Assembly: GCF_018128905.1 (NCBI RefSeq)
Contig: NZ_CP063808.1
Coordinates: 9,238,001-9,302,000 of the forward strand
Reading direction: 5' to 3'
DNA length: 64,000 nt
DNA from: Streptomyces sp. A2-16
GTDB lineage: Bacteria > Actinomycetota > Actinomycetes > Streptomycetales > Streptomycetaceae
The notes beneath the pieces are model-generated. The model saw only the letters and a list, made by a program, of their open reading frames with translations. It made no database searches and was not told the DNA's origin. The position numbers and the translations under genes were made by a program. This document shows positions 32,332-41,066 of the stretch, piece after piece (the stretch's first letter is position 1; each line of letters begins with the position of its first letter).

Positions 32332-34986
32332 ATGAGCAACCCGGCCGTACCGCCGCGCTCCCTCGCGGAAGCGCTCCGGTCCAGGGACGACGTCTCCCTG
32401 GCAGCGCTTCTGCGTGCCCGCCCCGACCTCATCACGCCCGTGCCCACGGACCTCACCCAGCTCGCCACCCGGGCCGGGACACGGGCGTCGGTGGTGCGGG
32501 CGCTGGAGCGGCTGGACCGGTTCGCGCTCCAGACGGCGGAGGCGCTGGCGGTGGCGGCGGACCCGGCGCCGCTCGAGGAACTGCGGGCCCTGCTGACCGG
32601 TGACGGCGGCGATCCGGCGGTCTCGGCGGCGCTCCCGCGTGCCCTCGCCACCCTGCGGGAGCAGGCCCTGGTGTGGGGCGACGACGACCGGCTGCGGCTG
32701 GTCCGCACGGCCCGTGAGCTGCTCGCGCCCTCACCGCAGCACCCCTCGCCGACCGGGCTCGGCCCGACCGTGCAGGAGGCCACGGCGGGGATGTCGCCGA
32801 ACCGCATCCAGGACATCGTCACGGCGGCGGGCCTCGGCTCGACCCACGACGCGGTCTCCGCGGTGGCGTCGCTGACGGCCCTGTTCACCGACCGCAAGCG
32901 GATGTCGGCTCTGCTCGACGGGCTCCCGGAGGAGTCGCGGGAGGTGCTGGCGCGGCTGGTGTGGGGGCCGCCGTACGGCCAGGTCACCGCCGACCCGGCG
33001 GCCCGTCTGCGGCGCCTGCTGGACCTGGGGCTGCTGGTGCCGACGGCGCCCGGGACGGTCGTACTGCCGCGGGAGGTGGCGCTGCACCTGCGCGGGGGCC
33101 GTGCGCACCGGGAGGTGGAGCCGGTGGCGCCGGTCGTGGAGCCCGCCGCGACCCACCGTCCACAGGTTGTGGACGCCACGGCGGCCGGGCAGGCCTACAC
33201 GGCGCTCGCGACCGTCGAGGAGCTGCTGAAGGACTGGGACGAGGGCGGGCCCGCGGTGCTGCGGGCGGGCGGCCTGAGCGTGCGCGACCTCAAGCGCACG
33301 GCCGTCGCCCTGGACGTGGCGGAACCGGTCGCCGCGTTCTGGGTCGAGCTGGCGTACGCGGCGGGCCTGCTGGCCTCCGACGGCGAGGCCGACGAGCGGT
33401 ACGCGGCGACCCCGGCGTACGACGAGTGGCTGGAGCAGCCCGCGGCACAGCGCTGGACCCGGCTGGTGGAGGCGTGGCTGCCGGCGACGCGGGTGTCAGG
33501 CCTGGTGGGCGGCCGGGACGCGAAGGACCGCACCCTCTCCACGCTGGGCCCCGGACTCGACCGCGGCGCGGCGCCGGAGGTACGGCACCGGGTGCTGACC
33601 CTGCTGGAGGGCCTGCCGGAGGGGGCGGCACCGTCGAGGGAGTCGGTGCTGGCCCGGCTGCGCTGGGAGCGTCCGCTGCGGGGGCCGCAGCGCGAGGACG
33701 ATCTGCGGTCCCGGCTCGCCGAGTGGACGCTGGCGGAGAGCGAACTGCTGGGAGTGACGGGGCGGGGGGCGCTGTCGGGGCACGGGCGGGCGTTGCTGGG
33801 TGCGAGGGCGGGCGGGAGCGGGCCGAGGTCGGGTGCGGCCAGGACGGGCGGGAGCGGGCCGAGGTCGGGTGCGGCCAGGACGGGCGGGAGCGGGCCGAGG
33901 TCGGGTGCGGCCAGGACGGGCGGGAGCGGGCCCACGTCCCCGTCGGGAACGCCGGACGGGATGCGGCATGGCCCCGGTGACAAGCTCCCCGTGCACCACC
34001 ACCGGCTCCCCGTCGCGGAGCCCCTGTCCCCGGCCGAGCAGGCCACCGCTTCCGCGGCGGCCGCCCGGCTGCTCGCGCCGCTGCTGCCCGAGCCGCTGGA
34101 CCACGTCCTGCTCCAGGCCGACCTGACGGCCGTGGCCCCCGGCCCCTTGCAGCGGTCGCTGGCCGAGGTGCTGGACGTCCTGGCCGACGTGGAGTCGAAG
34201 GGCGGGGCGACGGTCTACCGCTTCACCCCCGCGTCGGTACGCCGTGCCCTGGACGCCGGACAGTCGGCCTCCGACCTGCACGCCTTCCTCGCCGCACACG
34301 CGCGCACGCCGGTGCCGCAGCCGCTGACGTATCTGATCGACGACGTGGCGCGCAGACACGGCCACCTGCGGGTGGGCGCGGCCTCCGCGTACGTCCGCTG
34401 CGACGACGACGCCCTGCTGAACGAGATCCTCGCCGACAAGCGGGCCGCAGGCCTGCGGCTGCGCCGTCTGGCCCCGACGGTGCTGGCCGCGCAGGCCGAC
34501 CCGGCGTCCCTGCTGGAGGGCCTGCGCGCGATGGGCTTCGCGCCGGCCGCCGAGTCCGCGGAGGGCGACGTCCTGATCACCCGCGCGCACGCCCACCGCA
34601 CCCCGCCGCGCACCGCCCCCGAGCCCGTCCCGGACGGCCCCCCGGTCCCCGACGCGACCCTCCTCTCGGCGGCGATCCGAGCCGTCCGAGCCGGCGACCT
34701 GGCCTCGACGACCCCTCGCAAACAGACCGACGCTCCCCCGCGAGCCACCGGCGAACTCCCCCGCACCGGCTCCGCCGAGACCCTCGCCACCATGCAGGCC
34801 GCCGTCCTCACCGGCGAGGCCCTCTGGATCGGCTACGTCAACGCCGAGGGAGCCGCCAGCCAACGCGTCATCGCCCCCATCCGCGTCGAGGGCGGCTTCG
34901 TGACGGCCTACGACCACACGGCGGACGAGGTCCGGACGTATCCGCTGCACCGGGTGACGGGGGTGGCGGAGCTGGCGGAGGAGTAG
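32332..34986 (+). CDS. Helicase_C_3 / WYL-like domain protein
   Basis: 884 residues. The N-terminal half resembles the XPB/Ssl2-associated 'Helicase_C_3' family: winged-helix-like segments ('LTQLATRAGTRASVVRALER') and a central region ('LLQADLTAVAPGPL', 'YRFTPASVRRALDAGQSASD'). The final 60 residues ('LWIGYVNAEGAASQRVIAPI') look like a WYL-type ligand/nucleic-acid sensing domain. No Walker motifs are seen, so it is not itself a helicase. At residues about 494-530 three perfect 12-residue repeats interrupt it. The XPB helicase gene lies 1.5 kb downstream on the same strand, suggesting a functional pair. Confidence 0.8.
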   Translation: MSNPAVPPRSLAEALRSRDDVSLAALLRARPDLITPVPTDLTQLATRAGTRASVVRALERLDRFALQTAEALAVAADPAPLEELRALLTGDGGDPAVSAALPRALATLREQALVWGDDDRLRLVRTARELLAPSPQHPSPTGLGPTVQEATAGMSPNRIQDIVTAAGLGSTHDAVSAVASLTALFTDRKRMSALLDGLPEESREVLARLVWGPPYGQVTADPAARLRRLLDLGLLVPTAPGTVVLPREVALHLRGGRAHREVEPVAPVVEPAATHRPQVVDATAAGQAYTALATVEELLKDWDEGGPAVLRAGGLSVRDLKRTAVALDVAEPVAAFWVELAYAAGLLASDGEADERYAATPAYDEWLEQPAAQRWTRLVEAWLPATRVSGLVGGRDAKDRTLSTLGPGLDRGAAPEVRHRVLTLLEGLPEGAAPSRESVLARLRWERPLRGPQREDDLRSRLAEWTLAESELLGVTGRGALSGHGRALLGARAGGSGPRSGAARTGGSGPRSGAARTGGSGPRSGAARTGGSGPTSPSGTPDGMRHGPGDKLPVHHHRLPVAEPLSPAEQATASAAAARLLAPLLPEPLDHVLLQADLTAVAPGPLQRSLAEVLDVLADVESKGGATVYRFTPASVRRALDAGQSASDLHAFLAAHARTPVPQPLTYLIDDVARRHGHLRVGAASAYVRCDDDALLNEILADKRAAGLRLRRLAPTVLAAQADPASLLEGLRAMGFAPAAESAEGDVLITRAHAHRTPPRTAPEPVPDGPPVPDATLLSAAIRAVRAGDLASTTPRKQTDAPPRATGELPRTGSAETLATMQAAVLTGEALWIGYVNAEGAASQRVIAPIRVEGGFVTAYDHTADEVRTYPLHRVTGVAELAEE
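33811..33931 (+). repeat. 36-base tandem repeat in the helicase-associated gene
   Basis: Three identical 36-base units (33811-33846, 33847-33882, 33883-33918) plus 12 or so bases of a fourth encode GGSGPRSGAART three times. The unit length is a multiple of three, so copy number can change without breaking the frame. Confidence 0.92.
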
Positions 34987-34993
34987 GGGCGCG

Positions 34994-35539
34994 TCAGCAC
35001 TCCGTGACCGGGGCGTCCGCAGACAGGCCGAAGTGCGACCGGGCCGCGGATTCCAGCGGGGCGGCGGGCACGGCGGTGTCAAAGACGGCGGGGGTGGCGC
35101 GGCCGAAGTGGGCCGTCAGCCACTCCGCGTTGCCCGCGCCGTCGGGCGGCTCCTCCTGCGACACGACCGCGTAGTGGCCGTCGGTCTCCCGCCGCAGCCG
35201 CAGCACCTGCGGGGTCTCGGCGCCACCGCACTCCACCAGGTCGCCCGCCCGGACCCCGTACTCCATGCACAGGGTGCTGACACCGGCCCGCACGAGCCCG
35301 TCCCGCTCGTCGAGGTCCACCGCCTCCGCCCGGCAGAACCAGCGCGCCCCGAGCCCGGGTTCGCTCTCCCCGTACCCACCGCCGCGCGACTGCTCCACGA
35401 GCCGCGCCTCGATGACCGGCCGCACCCGGCTCCACAGATCCGCGTCGACCGTCGCCGACGGGCGTGCCCACACCGCCGTCGCGACCAGCACCACGACCGC
35501 TCCCCCACCGACCGCGTACCTGACCACCGCCATGGCCAT
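34994..35539 (-). CDS. Membrane-anchored/secreted protein of unknown function
   Basis: 181 residues. A single N-terminal hydrophobic segment (about 6-25) serves as signal or anchor; the rest is an exported domain with five Cys residues that could form disulfides. Family not recognised. ATG 35539 follows GGGAGG; ATG 35533 is equally possible. Its 3' end faces the helicase-associated gene with 7 bases between stops. Confidence 0.68.
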   Translation of the reverse strand: MAMAVVRYAVGGGAVVVLVATAVWARPSATVDADLWSRVRPVIEARLVEQSRGGGYGESEPGLGARWFCRAEAVDLDERDGLVRAGVSTLCMEYGVRAGDLVECGGAETPQVLRLRRETDGHYAVVSQEEPPDGAGNAEWLTAHFGRATPAVFDTAVPAAPLESAARSHFGLSADAPVTEC

Positions 35540-35750
35540 GCGCCCTCCCCTCGACTCTCCCCGCCCGTCAAGACAGCCGAAAAGCGGTCAAGGTTGCACA
35601 GGACCCGGGCGAAGCACCGCCTCCCTCACACCCATCTCGCGCATCTTGTTGACACTGAAAACACTATGTTCATAAATGCCCTATATCGATCATCTTGGCT
35701 GTGCTATCCCTGACTCAGCTCCGCACGGGGGAACGAGGAGGGGGACCTCG

Positions 35751-36458
35751 ATGAGCGACGATTCCGCGTCCGGGCAGACCGGCCCACAAAGCCCGCACAC
35801 CTCTCACGGACCGGGCAGAACGGGACTCTGGATCGCCGTGATAGGTCTGCTCGCCGCGGTGGCCGGCCCCCTGGTGCCTGTGCTCGTCGCCCGGTCCGAG
35901 GACGCCGGCGAGCCGCCCGCACGGTCCACGGCGGTGGCCGTGTCCACCCGGACCCCGACCGAGCGACCGACGGACACGTCCGAGCCGCCCGACGAACTCA
36001 CCGGCACCCCGGACGCCCCCACCACGGACGAGGACGCGCGGACGCAGGCACTGATCGGCCTGATCGCCACCGGCGAGAGCACGCTGACCGGCTGCGAGGA
36101 GTCCATCAACCTCGACGACCAGCCCCTCGCGGCCGTCTCCTGCGACACCACCGGGCAGAACAGCCCGGGCCCGGTCCAGGTGTACTCCTTCGCCTCGAAG
36201 TCCGACCTCGACAGCTGGATGACCGATGAACTCACCCTCTACGGGGAGCCCGACGGCACCACGTGCGAAGCGGGGGGCACCTGGAGGGGGCGCTGGTCCC
36301 ACGACGAGGTGGCGATCGGCGACCTCGCCTGTGGCCCCATCGACGACCAGTACTGGATGACCTGGTCCTTCGACGAGGAGTTGATCGTCGTCGACGTCGG
36401 CCATCCCGACGCCGACCTGCTGTACGCCTGGTGGGACTCCGCACCCCTCACCTTCTGA
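35751..36458 (+). CDS. Single-span membrane protein, unknown
   Basis: 235 residues. A short Ser/Gly-rich N-terminus is followed by one membrane span ('LWIAVIGLLAAVAGPLVPVLV', about 27-47), a Thr/Pro-rich linker, and an exported domain with several Cys ('GCEESINLDD', 'VSCDTTGQ', 'LACGPIDDQYWMTWSF'). The family is not recognised. ATG 35751 has GAGGAGGGGG upstream. It precedes the XPB gene by 69 bases, but the products look unrelated. Confidence 0.72.
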   Translation: MSDDSASGQTGPQSPHTSHGPGRTGLWIAVIGLLAAVAGPLVPVLVARSEDAGEPPARSTAVAVSTRTPTERPTDTSEPPDELTGTPDAPTTDEDARTQALIGLIATGESTLTGCEESINLDDQPLAAVSCDTTGQNSPGPVQVYSFASKSDLDSWMTDELTLYGEPDGTTCEAGGTWRGRWSHDEVAIGDLACGPIDDQYWMTWSFDEELIVVDVGHPDADLLYAWWDSAPLTF

Positions 36459-36527
36459 TCGTCCACGCCCGTTCCCGGTCGCATACGGCACACTGGACGT
36501 TTGGCCCGTGCGGAAGGATGCATGTAC

Positions 36528-38171
36528 GTGAACGGTCCTCTCATCGTCCAGTCCGACAAGACCCTGCTGCTCGAGGTCGACCACGAGCAGGCCGACGCCT
36601 GTCGGCGGGCCATCGCGCCGTTCGCCGAGCTGGAGCGGGCGCCCGAGCACATCCACACCTACCGGGTGACCCCGCTGGGCCTGTGGAACGCGCGCGCGGC
36701 CGGGCACGACGCCGAGCAGGTGGTCGACGCGCTGGTGCAGTACAGCCGGTATCCCGTGCCGCACGCCCTGCTCGTCGACGTGGCCGAGACGATGGACCGC
36801 TACGGGCGGCTCACCCTCAGCAAGCACCCGGCGCACGGACTCGTGCTCACCACCACCGACCGCCCGGTCCTCGAGGAGATCCTGCGCTCGAAGCGGATCA
36901 CCCCGCTGGTCGGGGCGCGGCTCGACCCGGACACCGTGGTCGTGCACCCCTCCGAGCGCGGGCAGATCAAGCAGACGCTGCTGAAGCTGGGCTGGCCCGC
37001 CGAGGACCTCGCCGGGTACGTGGACGGCGAGGCGCACCCGATCGAGCTGGCCGAGGACGGGTGGGCCCTGCGGCCCTACCAGAAGCAGGCCGTGGAGAAC
37101 TTCTGGCACGGCGGCAGCGGGGTCGTGGTGCTGCCCTGCGGTGCCGGGAAGACCCTCGTCGGGGCCGGGTCCATGGCGCAGGCCAAGTCGACCACGCTCA
37201 TCCTCGTCACCAACACCGTCTCCGCCCGGCAGTGGAAGCACGAGCTGGTGAAGCGGACCTCGCTGACCGAGGAGGAGATCGGCGAGTACAGCGGGACCCG
37301 CAAGGAGATCCGGCCCGTCACCATCGCCACCTACCAGGTGCTCACCACCCGGCGGAAGGGCGTCTACCCGCACCTGGAGCTCTTCGACTCCCGGGACTGG
37401 GGGCTCATCGTCTACGACGAGGTGCATCTGCTGCCCGCGCCCGTCTTCAAGTTCACCGCCGACCTGCAGGCCCGGCGCCGACTCGGGCTGACCGCGACCC
37501 TGGTGCGCGAGGACGGGCGGGAGTCGGACGTCTTCTCGCTCATCGGGCCCAAGCGCTTCGACGCGCCGTGGAAGGAGATCGAGGCGCAGGGCTACATCGC
37601 GCCCGCCGACTGTGTCGAGGTCCGGGTGAACCTCACCGACTCCGAGCGGCTCGCCTACGCGACGGCCGAGCAGGAGGAGAAGTACCGCTTCTGTGCCACG
37701 ACCGCGACCAAGCGCAAGGTCACGGAGGCGCTCGTCAAGCGCTTCGAGGGGCAGCAGATCCTGGTGATCGGCCAGTACATCGACCAGCTCGACGAGCTCG
37801 GTGAGCATCTGAACGCCCCCGTCATCAAGGGCGAGACGTCCAACGCCCAGCGCGAGAAGCTCTTCGAGGCCTTCCGGCAGGGCGAGATCAGCGTGCTGGT
37901 GGTGTCCAAGGTCGCGAACTTCTCGATCGACCTGCCGGAGGCGACCGTCGCCATCCAGGTCTCGGGGACGTTCGGGTCACGGCAGGAGGAGGCTCAGCGC
38001 CTCGGGCGGGTTCTGCGCCCGAAGGCGGACGGTCACCAGGCGCACTTCTACTCCGTGGTCGCCCGCGACACCATCGACCAGGACTTCGCCGCGCACCGGC
38101 AGCGGTTCCTGGCGGAGCAGGGGTACGCCTACCGGATCGTGGACGCGGACGAGCTGCTCGCGGAGAGCTGA
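36528..38171 (+). CDS. XPB-type DNA repair helicase
   Basis: 547 residues, superfamily 2. An N-terminal region of about 175 residues precedes the helicase core: Walker A 'PCGAGKT' at about 203-209, 'DEVH' at 297-300, 'LTATLVREDG' (motif III region), and 'QRLGRVLRP' (motif VI) near the C-terminus. XPB proteins unwind DNA in nucleotide excision repair and in transcription in eukaryotes and archaea; bacterial members have DNA-dependent ATPase activity. GTG 36528 is preferred because AAGGA is 9 bases away; ATG 36522 would leave only 3. A plausible partner is the Helicase_C_3 protein at 32332. Confidence 0.9.
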   Translation: MNGPLIVQSDKTLLLEVDHEQADACRRAIAPFAELERAPEHIHTYRVTPLGLWNARAAGHDAEQVVDALVQYSRYPVPHALLVDVAETMDRYGRLTLSKHPAHGLVLTTTDRPVLEEILRSKRITPLVGARLDPDTVVVHPSERGQIKQTLLKLGWPAEDLAGYVDGEAHPIELAEDGWALRPYQKQAVENFWHGGSGVVVLPCGAGKTLVGAGSMAQAKSTTLILVTNTVSARQWKHELVKRTSLTEEEIGEYSGTRKEIRPVTIATYQVLTTRRKGVYPHLELFDSRDWGLIVYDEVHLLPAPVFKFTADLQARRRLGLTATLVREDGRESDVFSLIGPKRFDAPWKEIEAQGYIAPADCVEVRVNLTDSERLAYATAEQEEKYRFCATTATKRKVTEALVKRFEGQQILVIGQYIDQLDELGEHLNAPVIKGETSNAQREKLFEAFRQGEISVLVVSKVANFSIDLPEATVAIQVSGTFGSRQEEAQRLGRVLRPKADGHQAHFYSVVARDTIDQDFAAHRQRFLAEQGYAYRIVDADELLAES

Positions 38172-38198
38172 CCGGGGGCGGGTCGCGGCTGCCGGCGG

Positions 38199-38381
38199 CT
38201 ACTTTCGGCGGACGCCGGCTTCCTCGCCGTACTCGCCGAGTATGACGACGTCGAAGGCGGCACCGGCGAAGACACGGACGGCGCGCAGGGCGTCGCCGAG
38301 GCGGTGGGTGGTGTGGCCGCCCGATACAGGGGTCGCGCCGGACGGGCGACCGGGGGCTGGGGTGAAGGTCGCTGCACTCAT
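38199..38381 (-). CDS. Small conserved hypothetical protein
   Basis: 60 residues, start ATG 38381. The second half ('LGDALRAVRVFAGAAFDVVI', 'GEYGEEAGVRRK') forms a probable amphipathic helix with an alternating pattern typical of real protein; the first half is Pro/Gly/Thr-rich. Not recognised as a family. The frame continues upstream to 38495 but that part is not convincing. It converges on the XPB gene. Confidence 0.55.
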   Translation of the reverse strand: MSAATFTPAPGRPSGATPVSGGHTTHRLGDALRAVRVFAGAAFDVVILGEYGEEAGVRRK

Positions 38382-38461
38382 GTATCCATAGTGGCTGACC
38401 AGGCATAAAGAGGGCATCGGTCCCAGGTCCCCCTTTCCCGTGCTACCTGAGTACAACCTGC

Positions 38462-38503
38462 GGGTGGAGGCTCCCCCAGCGGACTGAGGGAGCATCCCCT
38501 AGG
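38462..38503. repeat. REP-like palindrome upstream of the HelR gene
   Basis: GCTCCC (38470-38475) with GGGAGC (38488-38493) and inner CAG/CTG form a hairpin with a CGGA loop; CCCCTAGGGG follows at 38496-38505. The unit resembles the element translated inside the sacsin-like gene at 21072. It lies upstream of the promoter-like sequence. Confidence 0.55.
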
Positions 38504-38518
38504 GGACGGAAAAAACGG

Positions 38519-38549
38519 TTGGCGGCCTGCCCTGCTCCTCCTCTAAAAT
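38519..38549 (+). promoter_or_regulatory. Candidate promoter for the HelR-like gene
   Basis: TTGGCG (38519-38524) and TAAAAT (38544-38549) with 19-base spacing are a fair vegetative -35/-10 pair in GC-rich surroundings. It would give a leader of about 110 bases before the TTG start at 38666. Confidence 0.45.
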
Positions 38550-38583
38550 CTCCGCTCTTGCCCGCCTCCCTCCCGGAGCGCCG

Positions 38584-38606
38584 CCGACCGGACGGAAACC
38601 GGTCGG
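38584..38606 (+). promoter_or_regulatory. Leader hairpin before the HelR-like gene
   Basis: CCGACCGG (38584-38591) and CCGGTCGG (38599-38606) form a perfect 8-bp stem with a 7-base loop within the presumed 5' leader. It could be an attenuator or a stabilising stem; no U tract follows. Confidence 0.45.
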
Positions 38607-38665
38607 CACCTCGCTGCCACCCACCCGGCAGCCGCCCACCCCGCAGCACCTTCGGAGGCACCCCC

Positions 38666-40726
38666 TTGTCCAGGCCGTCCACACCCGTGCCCGCAGCCGA
38701 CGACCCCCTCGCCCGCGAACGCTCCCACCTCGCCGGCTCCCGAGCCGCACTGCGCGCCATGCGCGAGGACGTGGAGTCGCTGGACATCAAGGACGTCACC
38801 GCGAACTGGGTCAACGCCGAGGTGCTGGCCCGCCAGATCGACGAGCGCATCAAGGCGCTGGCCGACCTCAGCGACACCCCGCTGTTCTTCGGCCGCCTCG
38901 ACTACCTGCACTCCCCCGGCGCCGACCGGGCGGAGGGCGCGGAGGGCGAGCGCTTCTACATCGGCCGTCGGCACGTTCACGACCACGACGGCGACCCGAT
39001 GGTCATCGACTGGCGGGCGCCGGTCTCGCAGCCGTTCTACCGGGCGTCCAAGAAGGACCCGATGGACGTCGGGCTGCGCCGCCGCTTCGGCTACACGCGC
39101 GGGGACATCACCGCGTACGAGGACGAGCACCTCTCCGACCCCGCCGAGGCCGCGACCACCAGCAAGCTGCTCCAGCAGGAGATCGAGCGCCCGCGCGTCG
39201 GCCCGATGCGCGACATCGTGGCGACCATCCAGCCCGAGCAGGACGAGATCGTACGGTCCGGTCTCGGCGGCACCGTCTGCGTCCAGGGCGGTCCCGGCAC
39301 CGGGAAGACCGCCGTCGGCCTGCACCGGGTCGCCTATCTCCTCTACGCCCACCGCGAGCGCCTCGCCCGCACCGGCACCCTCGTCATCGGACCGAACCGG
39401 TCCTTCCTGCACTACATCGAGCAAGTGCTGCCCGCCCTGGGCGAGTTGACGGTGAAGCAGGCGACCGTCGACGACCTGGTGGCGCACGTCGAGGTGCGCG
39501 GCACCGACGAGGCGCCCGCCGCGGTCCTCAAGGGCGACGCGCGGATGGCGGAGGTGCTCAGGCGGGCGGTGTACGCGCATGTGACCCTGCCCACCGAGCC
39601 GGTGATGGTCGTGCGCGGCTCGCGCAGATGGCGGGTCCCGGCGTACGAGATCGAGGAGATCGTCCGGGAGTTGCTGGACCGGGGCATCCGGTACGGCGCC
39701 GCCCGCGAGGCCCTTCCGCAGCGCATCGCGCACGCCGTGCTGGTGCAGATGGAGCGGTCGGGGGAGGCGCCCGACGACCGGGTGCAGGACGCGGTGGCCC
39801 GCAATGCGGCGGTGAAGGCGGCGGTCAAGGCGATCTGGCCGCCCGTCGACCCGGCGAAACTCGTCCTGCGTCTGCTCACGGACGCGGACTTCCTCGCCGT
39901 GCACGCGGAGGGGATCCTCGACGAGGACGAGCAGAAGACGATCCTGTGGGCGAAGCCGGTCCGGTCGGTGAAGTCGGCCAAGTGGTCCGCCGCGGACGCG
40001 GTGCTGGTCGACGAGGCGAGGGACATCGTGGAGCGCACGCACTCGCTGGGGCATGTGGTGCTCGACGAGGCGCAGGACCTCTCGCCCATGCAGTACCGCG
40101 CGGTCGGCCGCCGCTGCTCCACCGGTTCGGCGACCGTCCTCGGCGATCTCGCGCAGGGCACCACGCCCTGGGCGACGCGGAGTTGGGACGAGGCGCTGGC
40201 CCACCTCGGCAAGTCCGACGGCGTGATCGAGGAGCTGACGGCCGGTTTCCGGGTGCCGACGGACGTCATCACGTACGCCTCCCGGCTCCTCCCGCACATC
40301 GCGCCGGGCCTGACCCCGGTCGCGTCGGTCCGTGAGAACCCGGGCTTCTTCGACCTGCGCGAGGCCTCCGGTACGGCCGAAGTGGTCGCCGCGTGCGAGG
40401 AGTTGCTGCGCAACGAGGGCTCGACCGGCCTGATCGCGGCGGACGCCCGGATCCCGGAGGTGGCAAAGGCCCTGACGTCGGCGGGGATCCCGTATCTCGC
40501 GCCCGGCGAGGAGACGACGGCCGACACCCGGCTGACTCTGGTCCCCGCCTCCCTCGCCAAGGGTCTCGAGTACGACTACGTCGTCCTGGACGAGCCGCAG
40601 GCGGTGGTGGACGGCGAACCGGACGAACGCACCGGCCTGCGCCGCCTGTACGTGGCGCTGACCCGAGCGGTGTCGGGCCTGATCGTGACCCACGCGTCCC
40701 CGCTGCCCACGGCACTCGCCGGATAG
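38666..40726 (+). CDS. helR: HelD/HelR-type RNA polymerase-recycling ATPase
   Basis: 686 residues, UvrD/SF1-like. Walker A 'GGPGTGKT' lies at 208-215, the Walker B region is 'VVLDEAQDLSPMQY', and the C-terminal motif 'RRLYVALTRAVSGLIV' closes the core. The N-terminal helical arm ('ARERSHLAGSRAALRAMRED') and the domain inserted in the ATPase are typical of HelD-class factors that remove stalled or rifampicin-bound RNA polymerase from DNA. 'HelR' is the streptomycete rifamycin-resistance member; assignment is by overall resemblance. TTG 38666 is chosen because GGAGG sits 7 bases upstream. I did not find a rifamycin-associated element upstream. Confidence 0.82.
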   Translation: MSRPSTPVPAADDPLARERSHLAGSRAALRAMREDVESLDIKDVTANWVNAEVLARQIDERIKALADLSDTPLFFGRLDYLHSPGADRAEGAEGERFYIGRRHVHDHDGDPMVIDWRAPVSQPFYRASKKDPMDVGLRRRFGYTRGDITAYEDEHLSDPAEAATTSKLLQQEIERPRVGPMRDIVATIQPEQDEIVRSGLGGTVCVQGGPGTGKTAVGLHRVAYLLYAHRERLARTGTLVIGPNRSFLHYIEQVLPALGELTVKQATVDDLVAHVEVRGTDEAPAAVLKGDARMAEVLRRAVYAHVTLPTEPVMVVRGSRRWRVPAYEIEEIVRELLDRGIRYGAAREALPQRIAHAVLVQMERSGEAPDDRVQDAVARNAAVKAAVKAIWPPVDPAKLVLRLLTDADFLAVHAEGILDEDEQKTILWAKPVRSVKSAKWSAADAVLVDEARDIVERTHSLGHVVLDEAQDLSPMQYRAVGRRCSTGSATVLGDLAQGTTPWATRSWDEALAHLGKSDGVIEELTAGFRVPTDVITYASRLLPHIAPGLTPVASVRENPGFFDLREASGTAEVVAACEELLRNEGSTGLIAADARIPEVAKALTSAGIPYLAPGEETTADTRLTLVPASLAKGLEYDYVVLDEPQAVVDGEPDERTGLRRLYVALTRAVSGLIVTHASPLPTALAG

Positions 40727-41066
40727 GTCACCGCGTCCCGTCGTCCGCCGAGCGCGGATGCGCGGGGGGCCGACCGCACGGTTCCCCGCGCCTCCGAGGG
40801 GCCCTGCTCACCCCTGGCCCGGGGGGCGGGCCGGGGGGCACGGTGGCGACTCGCGCGGCCCCGCCGGCTCTGCTCCGGGTGAACCCCTGCTCACGCCCCG
40901 TCCAGGTCGTAACAGGGGCAGGGCCCTTCCGCTCATTCAAGCGCCCGTACCCGCCCGGGCCCCCGCAGCCCCGACCGGGCCCCGGGAGCTGTACCCACAG
41001 TCCCCGCACCCAGGCAGGCCCCCGGGCCTGAACCTTCAGCCCCCGGCCCCTCCGCGAATGCCCCGC
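40727..41066. other. 340-base convergent intergenic region with degenerate repeat
   Basis: Between the HelR stop and the cutC stop I see no gene. It is extremely GC-rich with many short inverted repeats. At about 40769-40800 the minus strand carries a degenerate copy of the GGCGCGGGGAACTGCGCGACC element seen at 9848 and elsewhere. Probably a terminator region for both genes. Confidence 0.5.

Noticed and set aside
38380..38665. Rifamycin-associated element upstream of the HelR-like gene
   Set aside because: I looked for the known GC-rich 19-bp inverted repeat and found only unrelated hairpins.
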